Made by a program: the position numbers and the translations under genes. The notes under the pieces are model-generated. The model did not search any database, was not told where the DNA came from, and saw only the letters and a list, made by a program, of their open reading frames with translations. Below, piece after piece: positions 26,079-33,799 of a stretch of DNA of 38,003 bases (the stretch's first letter is position 1; the number at the start of each line of letters is the position of its first letter). The stretch comes from Planctomycetota bacterium (GTDB lineage: Bacteria > Planctomycetota > J058 > JAJDCQ01): positions 1 through 38,003 of the forward strand of contig JAJDCQ010000217.1 of the NCBI GenBank assembly GCA_029260755.1. The letters run 5' to 3'.

Positions 26079-26516
26079 TCATCCTCGGAGCTCGGCGAGC
26101 TCGGCTCGGATCTCTTCGGGGTCGTGGAGCTCTTGGAGATCGACGAGGGCACAGGTGCCGCGCTCGAGCTCGGCGACGATCTCGTCGTCGACCCGGGCGC
26201 GGCCGCGGATCAGGCCCGCGTCGTCGTTGAGTTTCAGCAGCTCGCACTCGACGGCCACCCGCTCGCCCGGACCGACCGTCCGCCCGAGGGTGGCCCGGTC
26301 GAAGCTGGCCGCGAGCGGGCGCTTGGCGAAGTCGGTCGTGGCGATCACCAGCCACGAGACGAGGTCGGCGATCGCCTCGAGGAGCAGCAGCCGCGGCAGG
26401 CCGAGCTCGGGGTCGGGTCGGTCGAGGGTCGCCGCGTCGAAGGACACGCCGAGGATCCCCTCGGCGCGGACGCCGGGCTCGAGCTCGGTGATGCGGTCGA
26501 TCAGCTTCCAGCGCAT
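26079..26516 (-). CDS. FabZ-like hotdog protein lacking the catalytic His
   Basis: A 145-residue protein with the hotdog dehydratase outline: KLIDRITELEPGVRAEGI at the start and PRLLLLEAIADL around Glu47. In active FabZ the segment before this contains DHFP with the catalytic His. Here the aligned segment reads LDRPDPELGL, so Arg33 replaces His, and the loop is one residue shorter. It is probably inactive or has another job, such as a structural partner for the intact dehydratase at 33205-33714. Hotdog dehydratases with a dead partner are known in aryl polyene-type systems. ATG overlaps the upstream stop (TGATG), and its own stop overlaps the start of the radical SAM gene. Confidence 0.7.
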   Translation of the reverse strand: MRWKLIDRITELEPGVRAEGILGVSFDAATLDRPDPELGLPRLLLLEAIADLVSWLVIATTDFAKRPLAASFDRATLGRTVGPGERVAVECELLKLNDDAGLIRGRARVDDEIVAELERGTCALVDLQELHDPEEIRAELAELRG

Positions 26517-27973
26517 CAGTCGCTCCCGCCGTTCCGCACGTCTTCGGCGTCGCGCACCTCGACGCCGGGGAGCGCCTCCTGAAAAGCCTCGATCGGGGCC
26601 GCCTGGTAGCCGACCTTGACGTGGAGCCGGCGCAGGCGGCCGAAGCGGCCGAGCACATCGAGGAGGCCCTCGTCGCGGACGGCGTAGTGGCGGCGGAGGT
26701 CGCCCTCGCCGCGCGGGGCGTCGTCGTCGACGTAGCAGGTGCGGTCGATGGCGAGGTCGGTGATCGGCAGGTCGGTCAGCTCGGCCAGGCCGGCGGCCGT
26801 CACCCGGTACTGGCCGTCGAGGTTGAGCGCGCGCAGCTTCGACAGCTTCGCGAGCGCCGCGACGCCGACGTCCGTCAGGTCCCCCGCTCCGTAGGGGTTG
26901 AGGCCGAGGTGGGTCAGGCCGGGGATCGCGCCGACGGCGGCGGCGATGTCGTCGCCGAGGTCCAGGCTATGGGAGAGGTCCAGGAAGCGAAGCCCCGTCC
27001 CGGCGAACGCCCCGACGCCGGCGGTCGCGCGCCGGCAGTCGGAGAGGGTGAGCAGCTCGAGATGGCCGCTCGCGGCGAGGCCGGCGACTCCGTCGGCGGT
27101 CACGTCGTGGTTCTTCCTCAGGTGGAGGTGCTCCAGGTGCTCGAGACGGCAGAGCGCTTCGAGCCCCGCGTCGAAGAAGAAGGAGTCGCTGTCGAAGTCG
27201 AGGCGGCGGAGGGTCGGGTTGCCCTCGACCAGGGCGGCGACGGCCTCGTCGTGACCGAGCGACGTGCCGATGTCGAGCGAGACCTCCCGGAGCGTCGGGA
27301 TGGCGGGGATCGCCGCGACCTCGTCCCCGTCGGAGAGATGGAGGCCGACGAGCCGGACGAGCGGCAGCCCGGCGAGGGTGCGGACCCGGTCGGCCGAGAG
27401 CCACGTCGAGGCCAGGTCGAGCTCGGCGAGCTCCGGCAGGCGGGCCAGCTCCTCGAGCCCGCCGCGGTGCTCGTGGAGCGAGAGCCAGCGCAGCGATTCG
27501 AGTCGATCGAGGCCGCGCACGGCGGTGTCCCCGCCGAAGAGGGCCCTCACCCGCAGGCCAGGGATCCGGAGATCGCGGATCAGCTCCGCGGCGGCCGGGT
27601 CGAGCCCCGGCTTGGCGGGCTCGACCCACCACACCCGCGCCGGCGGCACCTCGACCGGTTCGTCCGCGGAGGTCACGCCGACCCGCCGGCTGCCGTAGGT
27701 GAACGGGTCACGGGACCAGCCGAGGAAGCCGAGGCGCTCGAGGAACACGGCGTCCTCGGCCTCGTCCTCGGGCGGCTCGACGTGCACGTTCAGTCCAGCC
27801 ACGCCCGCCGGCACGACGGCCGCGGCGGTGCGCCGCGCTCCGAGCAGCTCGGCGTCGAGGGGGATCGACGCGCGGCGGCGGGCCGCGAGCAGGTCATTCA
27901 GGATCGCCTGCGACTCCGGCTGGAGGCGCCATCGACGCTCGAGCTCGCGGAGGGTCTCGTCCACGGCGATCAC
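26516..27973 (-). CDS. leucine-rich-repeat protein inside the lipid cluster
   Basis: A 485-residue soluble protein. Residues from about 140 to 430 carry degenerate LRR units, for example LRWLSLHEHRGGLEELARLP, LAELDLASTWLSADRVRTLAGLP, LEHLHLRKNHDVTADGVAGLA and LRALNLDGQYRVTAAGLAEL. The N-terminal 30 residues (TLRELERRWRLQPESQAI) form a helix common in LRR proteins of Planctomycetes and Myxococcota. There is no signal peptide or membrane segment. The start at GTG 27973 lies four bases after the reductase stop, and its end overlaps the next ATG, so it is a true operon member. It may scaffold the lipid enzymes or bind a carrier protein; it could also be a repeat-family protein that happened to land here. 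Confidence 0.8.
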   Translation of the reverse strand: MIAVDETLRELERRWRLQPESQAILNDLLAARRRASIPLDAELLGARRTAAAVVPAGVAGLNVHVEPPEDEAEDAVFLERLGFLGWSRDPFTYGSRRVGVTSADEPVEVPPARVWWVEPAKPGLDPAAAELIRDLRIPGLRVRALFGGDTAVRGLDRLESLRWLSLHEHRGGLEELARLPELAELDLASTWLSADRVRTLAGLPLVRLVGLHLSDGDEVAAIPAIPTLREVSLDIGTSLGHDEAVAALVEGNPTLRRLDFDSDSFFFDAGLEALCRLEHLEHLHLRKNHDVTADGVAGLAASGHLELLTLSDCRRATAGVGAFAGTGLRFLDLSHSLDLGDDIAAAVGAIPGLTHLGLNPYGAGDLTDVGVAALAKLSKLRALNLDGQYRVTAAGLAELTDLPITDLAIDRTCYVDDDAPRGEGDLRRHYAVRDEGLLDVLGRFGRLRRLHVKVGYQAAPIEAFQEALPGVEVRDAEDVRNGGSD

Positions 27974-27977
27974 CCGC

Positions 27978-28727
27978 TCAGATTCCGCCGTCGACGAGGA
28001 GCGTCTGGCCCGAGACGTAGCCGCAGCGACCGCTGACGAGGAACGCGATCAGCTCGGCGACCTCGGTCGTCGTTCCCATGCGCGCGGCGTTGCAGTGGGT
28101 GAGGTAGTCCTCCTTGCGCTCGTCCGACAGGTTCTTGCCGACGCCGTCGTCGAGGAGACCCGGGGCGACGCAGTTGACGGTCACGCCGTGCCGACTGAGC
28201 TCCTTGGAGAGCGCGCGGGTGTAGCCCGCAATACCGGCCTTCACCGCCGCGTAGTGGACGGGCACATCCAGGATGCGCTCGCCGCCGACGCTGCCGATGT
28301 TCACGATCTGGCCCGCCTTGCGCCGGATCATCCCGGGCGCGACGGCCTTGCTCGCGATGAACACGCTCTTCAGGTTCGTGTTCACCATCAGGTCCCAGTC
28401 CTCGAGGTCCATCAGGGCGAACGGCATCACCTGGGTGATCCCGGCGTTGTTGATGAGGACGTCGACGGGGCCGAGCTCCGCCTCGACCTCCTTCACGAAC
28501 GCGTGCATGCCGTCCCAGTCGAGGCCGTCGACCTTGCGCTTGAGGTGGGGGATGTCGCGCTCGGCGAGCTCGGCGGAGACGGCGTCGGCCCGCTCGTCGT
28601 TCTTGCGGTAGGTCCACGCGATCTTCGCCCCGTCGCGGGCGAAGGCGCGGCAGATGGCGGAGCCGATCGCGCCGGAGCCGCCGGTGACGATCGCCGTCCG
28701 GCCCTCGAGAGGTCGCTCGTTGGTCAT
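27978..28727 (-). CDS. 3-oxoacyl-ACP reductase (FabG-like SDR)
   Basis: A 249-residue classical SDR: TGGSGAIG (15-22) for NADP binding, NNAG (93-96), catalytic Ser146, Tyr159 and Lys163 (YAAVK), and the terminal SGQTLLVDGGI. All catalytic residues are present, so it should reduce a 3-ketoacyl or similar carbonyl on the carrier protein. It is the second FabG in the cluster; the other starts at 30663. ATG 28727 is 28 bases after the ACP stop, with AAGGAAG upstream. Two ketoreductases could serve different chain stages or reduce a non-fatty intermediate. Confidence 0.9.
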   Translation of the reverse strand: MTNERPLEGRTAIVTGGSGAIGSAICRAFARDGAKIAWTYRKNDERADAVSAELAERDIPHLKRKVDGLDWDGMHAFVKEVEAELGPVDVLINNAGITQVMPFALMDLEDWDLMVNTNLKSVFIASKAVAPGMIRRKAGQIVNIGSVGGERILDVPVHYAAVKAGIAGYTRALSKELSRHGVTVNCVAPGLLDDGVGKNLSDERKEDYLTHCNAARMGTTTEVAELIAFLVSGRCGYVSGQTLLVDGGI

Positions 28728-28755
28728 CGGGTCGCTCGCTTCCTTCGGGACTCGC

Positions 28756-29175
28756 TCACGCCTCCGCCTTCGCCTTCTCGTCGAGCTTTCGCCGGACGAG
28801 CCCCATGAACGACCCGACCGTCAGGACCTTGACGATGTCGTTCTGCTTGAGGCCCGGGACGAGCCGCTCCTGATCGGCCTCGGGCATCAGCTCACGGAGC
28901 CGCGCGATCGCGGGCTCGGTGAGCGTCCCGTCGGCGGTCGCGACGTCCTCCTCGGAGAGGCCGAGGCGGTTCGCGTCCTGGAACTCCTTCTGGGGGAGGA
29001 CGATCCCGAAGTCGTCCTCGAGCCGAAAGAGGAGGTCGAGGAAGTCGAGGCTCTCGGCGCCGAGCCCGATGACGAGGTTCGTCCGCTCGGTCAGGGCCGC
29101 GGCCTGGTCGGGCTCGAGGGCGAGGGTGTCCTCGATCGCCTTCTTCACGCGAGCGAACAGCTGGGTGTCGTCCAT
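28756..29175 (-). CDS. acyl carrier protein with extended helix II-III region
   Basis: A 139-residue carrier protein. LGAESLDFLDLLFRLEDDFGI (38-58) is the carrier motif, with Ser42 as the phosphopantetheine site; the usual Asp before the Ser is Glu. About 50 extra residues follow before the final helix (TVGSFMGLVRRKL), so it is longer than the usual 80 residues. ATG 29175 was chosen because GGAGAG lies five bases upstream. Alternatives at 29199, 29205 and 29211 would add MTMTMPTTTGET; the 29211 start overlaps the nitroreductase stop (ATGA). It is the cluster's own carrier for chain growth. Confidence 0.8.
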   Translation of the reverse strand: MDDTQLFARVKKAIEDTLALEPDQAAALTERTNLVIGLGAESLDFLDLLFRLEDDFGIVLPQKEFQDANRLGLSEEDVATADGTLTEPAIARLRELMPEADQERLVPGLKQNDIVKVLTVGSFMGLVRRKLDEKAKAEA

Positions 29176-29207
29176 CGTCTCTCCGGTCGTCGTCGGCATC
29201 GTCATTG

Positions 29208-29912
29208 TCATCCAATGATGGTTGCGAACTGCTCGAAGTCCTTGCGCTTGGGGCGCGGGCCGGGGTCGTCGTCGGACCAGCCGACGGGGACCATCGTCGC
29301 GATCTGCCAGTGCCGCGAGAGGCCGATGAGCTCGCCGAGCTGCTTCTTCGCAATCAGCGGGCCCGTCGTGACGGTCGTCGCCAGGCCGAGGTTGGTCGCC
29401 GTCAGGACGAGCGACATCACCGCCAGCGACAGCCCCTGGAGCTCCGGGTGGATCCCCGTCGTCGTGTCGGCGCTCACCGGCGCGCCGTCGCCACGCGAGG
29501 CGCGCTTCACGATCCGCGCGAGGAGGTCCGGCAGCTCGCGGTAGCACGCGACGACCACGAGCGGCGCCGTCTCGAAGAAGCTGAAGAAGACGCGGAACAT
29601 CTCGAGCTCGTCGTCGAGCTCGCCGGCGGGGATCGCCGCGCGGATCTCGTCGAAGCGCGCCTTGACCGTCTCGCCCATCCGGGCGAGCAGGTCGCGGTCT
29701 CGGACGAGGACGAACCGCCACGGCTGGCGGTTGCAGGCGCTCGGCGCGAGTGAGGCGGCCTCGAGGAGCTGGTCGATGACCGCATCGGGGATCGGGTCGG
29801 AGCGGAACGACCGGATGCTCCGACGCGCCCGGAGGACGTCGAGGAAGCCCGGGGCGCGCTCCGACGTCTCGGACGCGGCCTCCGTGGGCGGGGTGGATGC
29901 GGAGCTAGCCAA
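29208..29912 (-). CDS. nitroreductase-family FMN oxidoreductase
   Basis: A 234-residue protein with the nitroreductase fold signature RARRSIRSFRSDPI (28-41), SLAPSACNRQPWRFVLV (54-70), and a C-terminal GWSDDDPGPRPKRKDF. These enzymes use FMN and NAD(P)H to reduce or oxidise small molecules, and some are ene-reductases or dehydrogenases. The start is TTG 29912, supported by GGAGGG seven bases upstream, and it overlaps the TAG of the FabG at 29905. Within an acyl-chain cluster lacking an obvious enoyl reductase, it might reduce or introduce a double bond. That is inference. Confidence 0.85.
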   Translation of the reverse strand: MASSASTPPTEAASETSERAPGFLDVLRARRSIRSFRSDPIPDAVIDQLLEAASLAPSACNRQPWRFVLVRDRDLLARMGETVKARFDEIRAAIPAGELDDELEMFRVFFSFFETAPLVVVACYRELPDLLARIVKRASRGDGAPVSADTTTGIHPELQGLSLAVMSLVLTATNLGLATTVTTGPLIAKKQLGELIGLSRHWQIATMVPVGWSDDDPGPRPKRKDFEQFATIIG

Positions 29913-30663
29913 GCTTGAACCCTCCGTCGACGCGCCAGACCTGTCCGGTGACGTAGGAGGCGGCGTCGCTCGCGAGGAACGCGATCACCTCGGCGACCTC
30001 GTCGGTCGAGCCGGCCCGTCCCATCAGGATGCGGGCGGCGACCTCGTCGGGCGCGGCCTCGCGGACGCGCGCGCTCATCGCCGTCTCGATGACGCCGGGG
30101 GCGACCGCGTTCACGCGGATCCCCTTCGGGGCGAGCTCGACGGCCATCGCCGCGGTGAAGCTCTCGAGCGCGCCCTTGGCGGCGGCGTAGTTGCTCTGGC
30201 CGCGTCCCGGCAGTCTGGCGGCCACGCTGCTCACGTTCACGATCGCGCCGGCGCGCTGGCGCATCATCGCCCGCCCGAGACGACGGGTGAGGCGGACGGC
30301 GCCGTGGAGGTTCAGCTCGATGAGCGCGTCGAAGTCGTCGTCGTCGAGCGAGAAGAGGAGCCCGTCGCGGGTGGCGCCGGCGTTGTTGATCAGGACGTCG
30401 CAGCGACCGTGGCGCTCGAGCACCTTCGCGGCGAGCGCCTCGGCGTCCTCGGCGCGGGCGAGGTCGGCCCGGATCACGAGCGGCGGCTCGAGGTCGGGGG
30501 CGGCGATCTCTTCGGCGAGGCGCGTCGCCGCGTCCTCGTCGGCGTGGTAGTGGAGCACGACCTGGGCGCCGCGCGCCGCGAGGAGGCGGGCGGTCGTCGC
30601 GCCGATGCCGCCGCTCGCGCCGGTGACCAGGGCGATGCGTCCGTGGAGCGGCCGCTCGCTCAC
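29905..30663 (-). CDS. 3-oxoacyl-ACP reductase (FabG)
   Basis: A 252-residue SDR with TGASGGIG (14-21), NNAG (93-96), Ser146, Tyr159 and Lys163 (NYAAAKGAL), and TGQVWRVDGGF at the end. All FabG residues are present. It should reduce the 3-ketoacyl chain made by the adjacent synthase pair. The start is GTG 30663, with AAGGAGGAGG just upstream, and it overlaps the synthase TGA. The order synthase, then reductase, is normal for FAS-II and type II polyketide operons. It differs from the second FabG (27978-28727), so the two are not a recent duplication. Confidence 0.9.
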   Translation of the reverse strand: MSERPLHGRIALVTGASGGIGATTARLLAARGAQVVLHYHADEDAATRLAEEIAAPDLEPPLVIRADLARAEDAEALAAKVLERHGRCDVLINNAGATRDGLLFSLDDDDFDALIELNLHGAVRLTRRLGRAMMRQRAGAIVNVSSVAARLPGRGQSNYAAAKGALESFTAAMAVELAPKGIRVNAVAPGVIETAMSARVREAAPDEVAARILMGRAGSTDEVAEVIAFLASDAASYVTGQVWRVDGGFKLG

Positions 30664-31991
30664 GCGCCCTCCTCCTTGGCGAGGACGAGCACCGCGTTCT
30701 GCCCGCCGAAGCCGAACGAGTCGGTCTGGGCGATCCGCATCGACGGGAGCTTCCGCGAGCCGTCGAGGACGTAGTCGAGGTCGCACGCGGGGTCGAGCTC
30801 GGTCGTGTTGATCGTCGGCGGGACGATCCCGCGGGCGAGGGCGAGGGCGGTGACCGCCGTCTCGATCGCGCCGGCCGCGGCGATCGTGTGGCCGATCTGG
30901 CTCTTCGTCGAGCTGACCGGGATCTGCCGCGCCCGCGCGCCGAGGACCGCCTTGATCGCCGCCGTCTCCGACGGGTCGTTCTGCGGCGTCGAGGTGCCGT
31001 GGGCGTTCACGTAGTCGACCTCGCTCGGGTCGACGCTCGCGTCGGCGAGGGCCGCCCGCATCGCTCGCTGCGCGCCCTCGCCGTCGGGCGGCGGCGCGGT
31101 GACGCGATGGGCGTCGAGCGAGGTGCCGTAGCCCCGGAGCTCGGCGTGGATCGTCGCGCCGCGGGCGAGCGCGCGGTCGCGCTCCTCGAGGACGAGGATC
31201 GCCGCGCCCTCGCCGAGGACGAGCCCATCGCGGCGGCGGTCGAACGGTCGGCTCGCGCCGGGGCCGAGCTCGTTCTGGGTCGAGAGGGCCGACAGCAGGG
31301 TGAAGCCGCCGAGGCCCATCGGGTTGACCATCGAGTCGGCGCCGCCGGCGAGGGCGACGTCCGCCGTCCCGCGGCGAACGGCGTGGAAGGCGTGGCCGAT
31401 CGCCTGGGCGCCGGCGACGCACGCGCCGACGTTGCTGTGCACGGGGCCGTCGAGCTCGAAGCGGTCGGCGATCGTCCGGGCGGCCCGGTCGAGGGGGACG
31501 CGGAGGAAGTGCTCGTCCTCGGGCACGCCGGCGAACGCCGATGGCGCTTCGCTTCCTCCGGGCACCGTCGCTCGTTCCTCGGGGCGCGCCCTCCGGGATT
31601 CGCTGGCGGCGAGGTGATCGAGGAGGAGCACCTCGAGGCCGATGCCGAGGTGCAGCGGCGCGTGGCGCGCATCGGCGGGGAGCTTCGGCGCTCCGAAGGC
31701 GTCGGTGAGGGCGAGGCGAGTCGCGAGGACCGCGTGCGCGATCTTGCGGTCGCGGAGGACCGACTCGGGCTCGGCGTCGCCGAGGATCGCGCGCGGGTCG
31801 ACGCCGGCGACCTCCGCGGCGATGCGAACCTCGTAGCCGCTCGCGTCGAAGAGGGTGATCGGTCCGATCCCGCTCCGGCCCGAGCAGATGCCGTCGAGGA
31901 GCGCCTCGAGCCCGACGCCGATCGGCGTGACGGGGCCGATCCCGGTGATCACGACGCGGCGGCGGTCGCTCTGGTTCACGCGATGGCTCAC
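30660..31991 (-). CDS. 3-oxoacyl-ACP synthase II-type (KS-alpha, FabF-like), active
   Basis: A 443-residue condensing enzyme. The catalytic set is complete: Cys191 (SNVGACVAGAQ), His331 (NAHGTSTPQND), Lys363 and His368 (STKSQIGHT). FGFGGQNAVL closes the fold. It is about 30 residues longer than usual. The excess lies at residues 129-160 (ESRRARPEERATVPGGSE), a low-complexity insertion whose DNA resembles repeat words elsewhere in the window. GTG 31991 has GGAGG seven bases upstream and overlaps the KS-beta stop (GTGA). It likely forms a heterodimer with the neighbouring KS-beta-like protein, as in aryl polyene and type II polyketide systems, and elongates acyl chains on the ACP. Confidence 0.9.
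   Translation of the reverse strand: MSHRVNQSDRRRVVITGIGPVTPIGVGLEALLDGICSGRSGIGPITLFDASGYEVRIAAEVAGVDPRAILGDAEPESVLRDRKIAHAVLATRLALTDAFGAPKLPADARHAPLHLGIGLEVLLLDHLAASESRRARPEERATVPGGSEAPSAFAGVPEDEHFLRVPLDRAARTIADRFELDGPVHSNVGACVAGAQAIGHAFHAVRRGTADVALAGGADSMVNPMGLGGFTLLSALSTQNELGPGASRPFDRRRDGLVLGEGAAILVLEERDRALARGATIHAELRGYGTSLDAHRVTAPPPDGEGAQRAMRAALADASVDPSEVDYVNAHGTSTPQNDPSETAAIKAVLGARARQIPVSSTKSQIGHTIAAAGAIETAVTALALARGIVPPTINTTELDPACDLDYVLDGSRKLPSMRIAQTDSFGFGGQNAVLVLAKEEGA
31508..31607 (-). repeat. in-frame low-complexity insert in the KS-alpha gene
   Basis: The insert encodes about 32 extra residues relative to typical FabF. It contains two similar words, CCCCGAGGAACGAGCGA and CCCGGAGGAAGCGAAGC. 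A related word, CCCGAAGGAAGCGAGCGA, sits before the downstream FabG gene (about 28732-28748), and a similar one begins the flavoprotein gene. Confidence 0.45.
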
Positions 31992-33208
31992 CGGCCACCT
32001 CCGGGCGTCGGCGGGGCGAGCAGGGCGGCGCCGACGGTCGCCGAGGCGCCGGCCGACACGATTAGCCGCCGGCCGGCGGTCGGGTCGCGCTCGATGGCCG
32101 CGACGGCGAGGGCGGCGTCGATCGCCGGCCCGGCGGCGAGCGCGTCGCCGAGGCCGCCGCGCGTCGTCGTGATCGGGACGGCGGCGTCGACCGAGTCGGC
32201 GAGGGCGCGCTCCTCGAAGCGGTCGGCTCCGTCGCCGCACGCGCTGCTGAAGACGCCGGCCAGGTCGCGCTCGGAGCGAGAGGGCGGTTGGTCGGGCTGG
32301 CCGAGGGCGCGGGCGATCGCCAGGCGGATCGGCTCCGGCTTCGCCGAGCGGAGCCGGGTCGTCCGGGCCGGCGCGAGGCCGATCCCGTCGATCGTCGCGC
32401 GCGGGCGGGCGCCTCGCGCGGCGGCGTCCTCGGCGCGCTCGAGGACGAGGAAGGCGGCGCCCTCGGCGAGGGCGCGGCCGGCCGAGTCGCCGTCGAACGG
32501 CTGCGCGCTCGTCACGTCGGTGAGCTCGGCGCCGCTCGGGAGCTGGCCCTGCCGGATGAGCTGGAGGACGCCGGCGCGGTCGAGCTGCCCATCGACGCCG
32601 CCCCAGAGGGCGACCCGGGCGCGGCCGTCGCGGAGGGCGTCGACGGCGTCGGCCAGCGCGGCGACCGTCTCGCCGCCGAGGGAGTGCAGCGCCGCGTTCG
32701 GTCCGCGGACGCCCCGGTCCATGGCGACGTGGCAGAGCGGCATGTTGGAGAGGATGCGGAACGAGAGGAGCGGGTTCGCCGCGCGGAGGCCGTCGCGGCC
32801 GAGCTTCGGCATCGAGAGGGCGCCGTGCTCGTCCATGCTGCGGCCGACGATCGCCTCGAGGTCGGTCACCTCGCTCGAGGTCATTCCGTGGCCGGCGAAG
32901 ATGCCGACGGCGTCGCCGCCGTCGATCGCTCGCGGGTCGAGGTCGGCGTCGGCGAGGGCGCGGCGGGCGGCGAAGACGGCGAACGCGCTCGCGCGGCTCA
33001 TGTACTTCAGCGACCGCGAGCGGCCGAGCTTCGTCGTCGGGTCGAAGTCGGGGACGGGCGCGAGCGGGACCGGCGGGACGGCCTCGCCGGCCAGGTCGTC
33101 GACGATGCGGACGGCGCGCTCGCCCCGGTCGAGGGCGTCGAGGACCGCGGCCGGCTCCTCGCCGAGCGGCGTGATCAGGCCGACGCCCGTCACCACGATC
33201 GCCGTCAC
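31988..33208 (-). CDS. KS-beta/chain-length-factor-like protein, catalytically dead
   Basis: A 406-residue thiolase-fold protein with a KS outline (VVTGVGLITPLG at the start; DSAGRALAEGAAFLVLE). The active site is lost. At the Cys position it reads ALHSLGGETVAAL (Leu177 region), the HGT position is SSACGDGADRF, and the GH position is GGLGD. All three catalytic residues are therefore missing. This is the pattern of a KS-beta/chain-length factor, which pairs with an active KS and sets chain length. It starts at GTG 33208 with GAGGAGG upstream, overlapping the dehydratase stop. The active partner is the next gene. Confidence 0.85.
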   Translation of the reverse strand: MTAIVVTGVGLITPLGEEPAAVLDALDRGERAVRIVDDLAGEAVPPVPLAPVPDFDPTTKLGRSRSLKYMSRASAFAVFAARRALADADLDPRAIDGGDAVGIFAGHGMTSSEVTDLEAIVGRSMDEHGALSMPKLGRDGLRAANPLLSFRILSNMPLCHVAMDRGVRGPNAALHSLGGETVAALADAVDALRDGRARVALWGGVDGQLDRAGVLQLIRQGQLPSGAELTDVTSAQPFDGDSAGRALAEGAAFLVLERAEDAAARGARPRATIDGIGLAPARTTRLRSAKPEPIRLAIARALGQPDQPPSRSERDLAGVFSSACGDGADRFEERALADSVDAAVPITTTRGGLGDALAAGPAIDAALAVAAIERDPTAGRRLIVSAGASATVGAALLAPPTPGGGR

Positions 33209-33714
33209 GAGGCCGCCTCCTCGCGCCGGAGCGCGGCGGGAAGGCGGTCGCCGTCGATCTGCAGATCGCGCATCCAGATCGCGAGGACGTCGCGGCGCGC
33301 CTTCTCGAGGTGGTCCTCCTGGCGGTCGAACCAGGCGAAGACGAGGTCGGCGCTGGTGACGAGAGTCTCGCCGACGAAGGCGCGACCGCGCGCCCGGCCC
33401 GACGCCTCGCGGAGCTCGAGCTTGTCGGCGACGAGGCGGAGCTGGTCGCCTGGCTTCACCAGGCGTCGGAACTTCGCCCGCTCGACGATCGTCAGAACCG
33501 CCTTCACGTTCTTCTCATCGCGACGCTCGACCGCGTCCTCCAGGAGGATCCCGGCGAGCTGCGCCATCGCCTCCAGCATGAGGACGCCCGGCATCGTCGG
33601 CACGCGCGGGAAGTGGTCGCGGAGGTAGTCCTCCGAGAGCGCGACGTTCTTCACGCCGGTGGCGCTCTCGCCGGGCTGCCAGTCGGTGACGCGGTCGAGG
33701 AGGAAGAAGCGCAT
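33205..33714 (-). CDS. 3-hydroxyacyl-ACP dehydratase (FabZ-like hotdog)
   Basis: A 169-residue hotdog enzyme with the FabZ active site: RDHFPRVPTMPGVLMLEAMAQ, catalytic His34 and Glu48, with LLDRVTDWQPGESA before it. It should dehydrate 3-hydroxyacyl-ACP to the trans-2-enoyl product. It is the first gene of the 14-gene cluster. ATG 33714 begins at the FabZ-like start; an upstream in-frame extension to 33894 looks non-coding. It may pair with the His-less hotdog at 26079-26516. A promoter-like pair lies 57-85 bases upstream of the ATG. Confidence 0.9.
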   Translation of the reverse strand: MRFFLLDRVTDWQPGESATGVKNVALSEDYLRDHFPRVPTMPGVLMLEAMAQLAGILLEDAVERRDEKNVKAVLTIVERAKFRRLVKPGDQLRLVADKLELREASGRARGRAFVGETLVTSADLVFAWFDRQEDHLEKARRDVLAIWMRDLQIDGDRLPAALRREEAAS

Positions 33715-33770
33715 GCGGTCTCGCGGATCAGGCGTCCGGGCGGGTGATGTCCCGGGCGGGGAGGCGGCGT

Positions 33771-33799
33771 ATTCTAGCGGTCGGCCGGGCCAGGTCCAA
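33771..33799 (-). promoter_or_regulatory. probable sigma-70 promoter of the lipid cluster
   Basis: On the minus strand TTGGAC, exactly 17 bases, then TAGAAT (5 of 6 to TATAAT). It lies in the 178-base divergent gap and is a local AT-richer patch in GC-rich DNA. The predicted start site is near 33764, giving a leader of about 50 bases before the dehydratase ATG. Confidence 0.5.
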
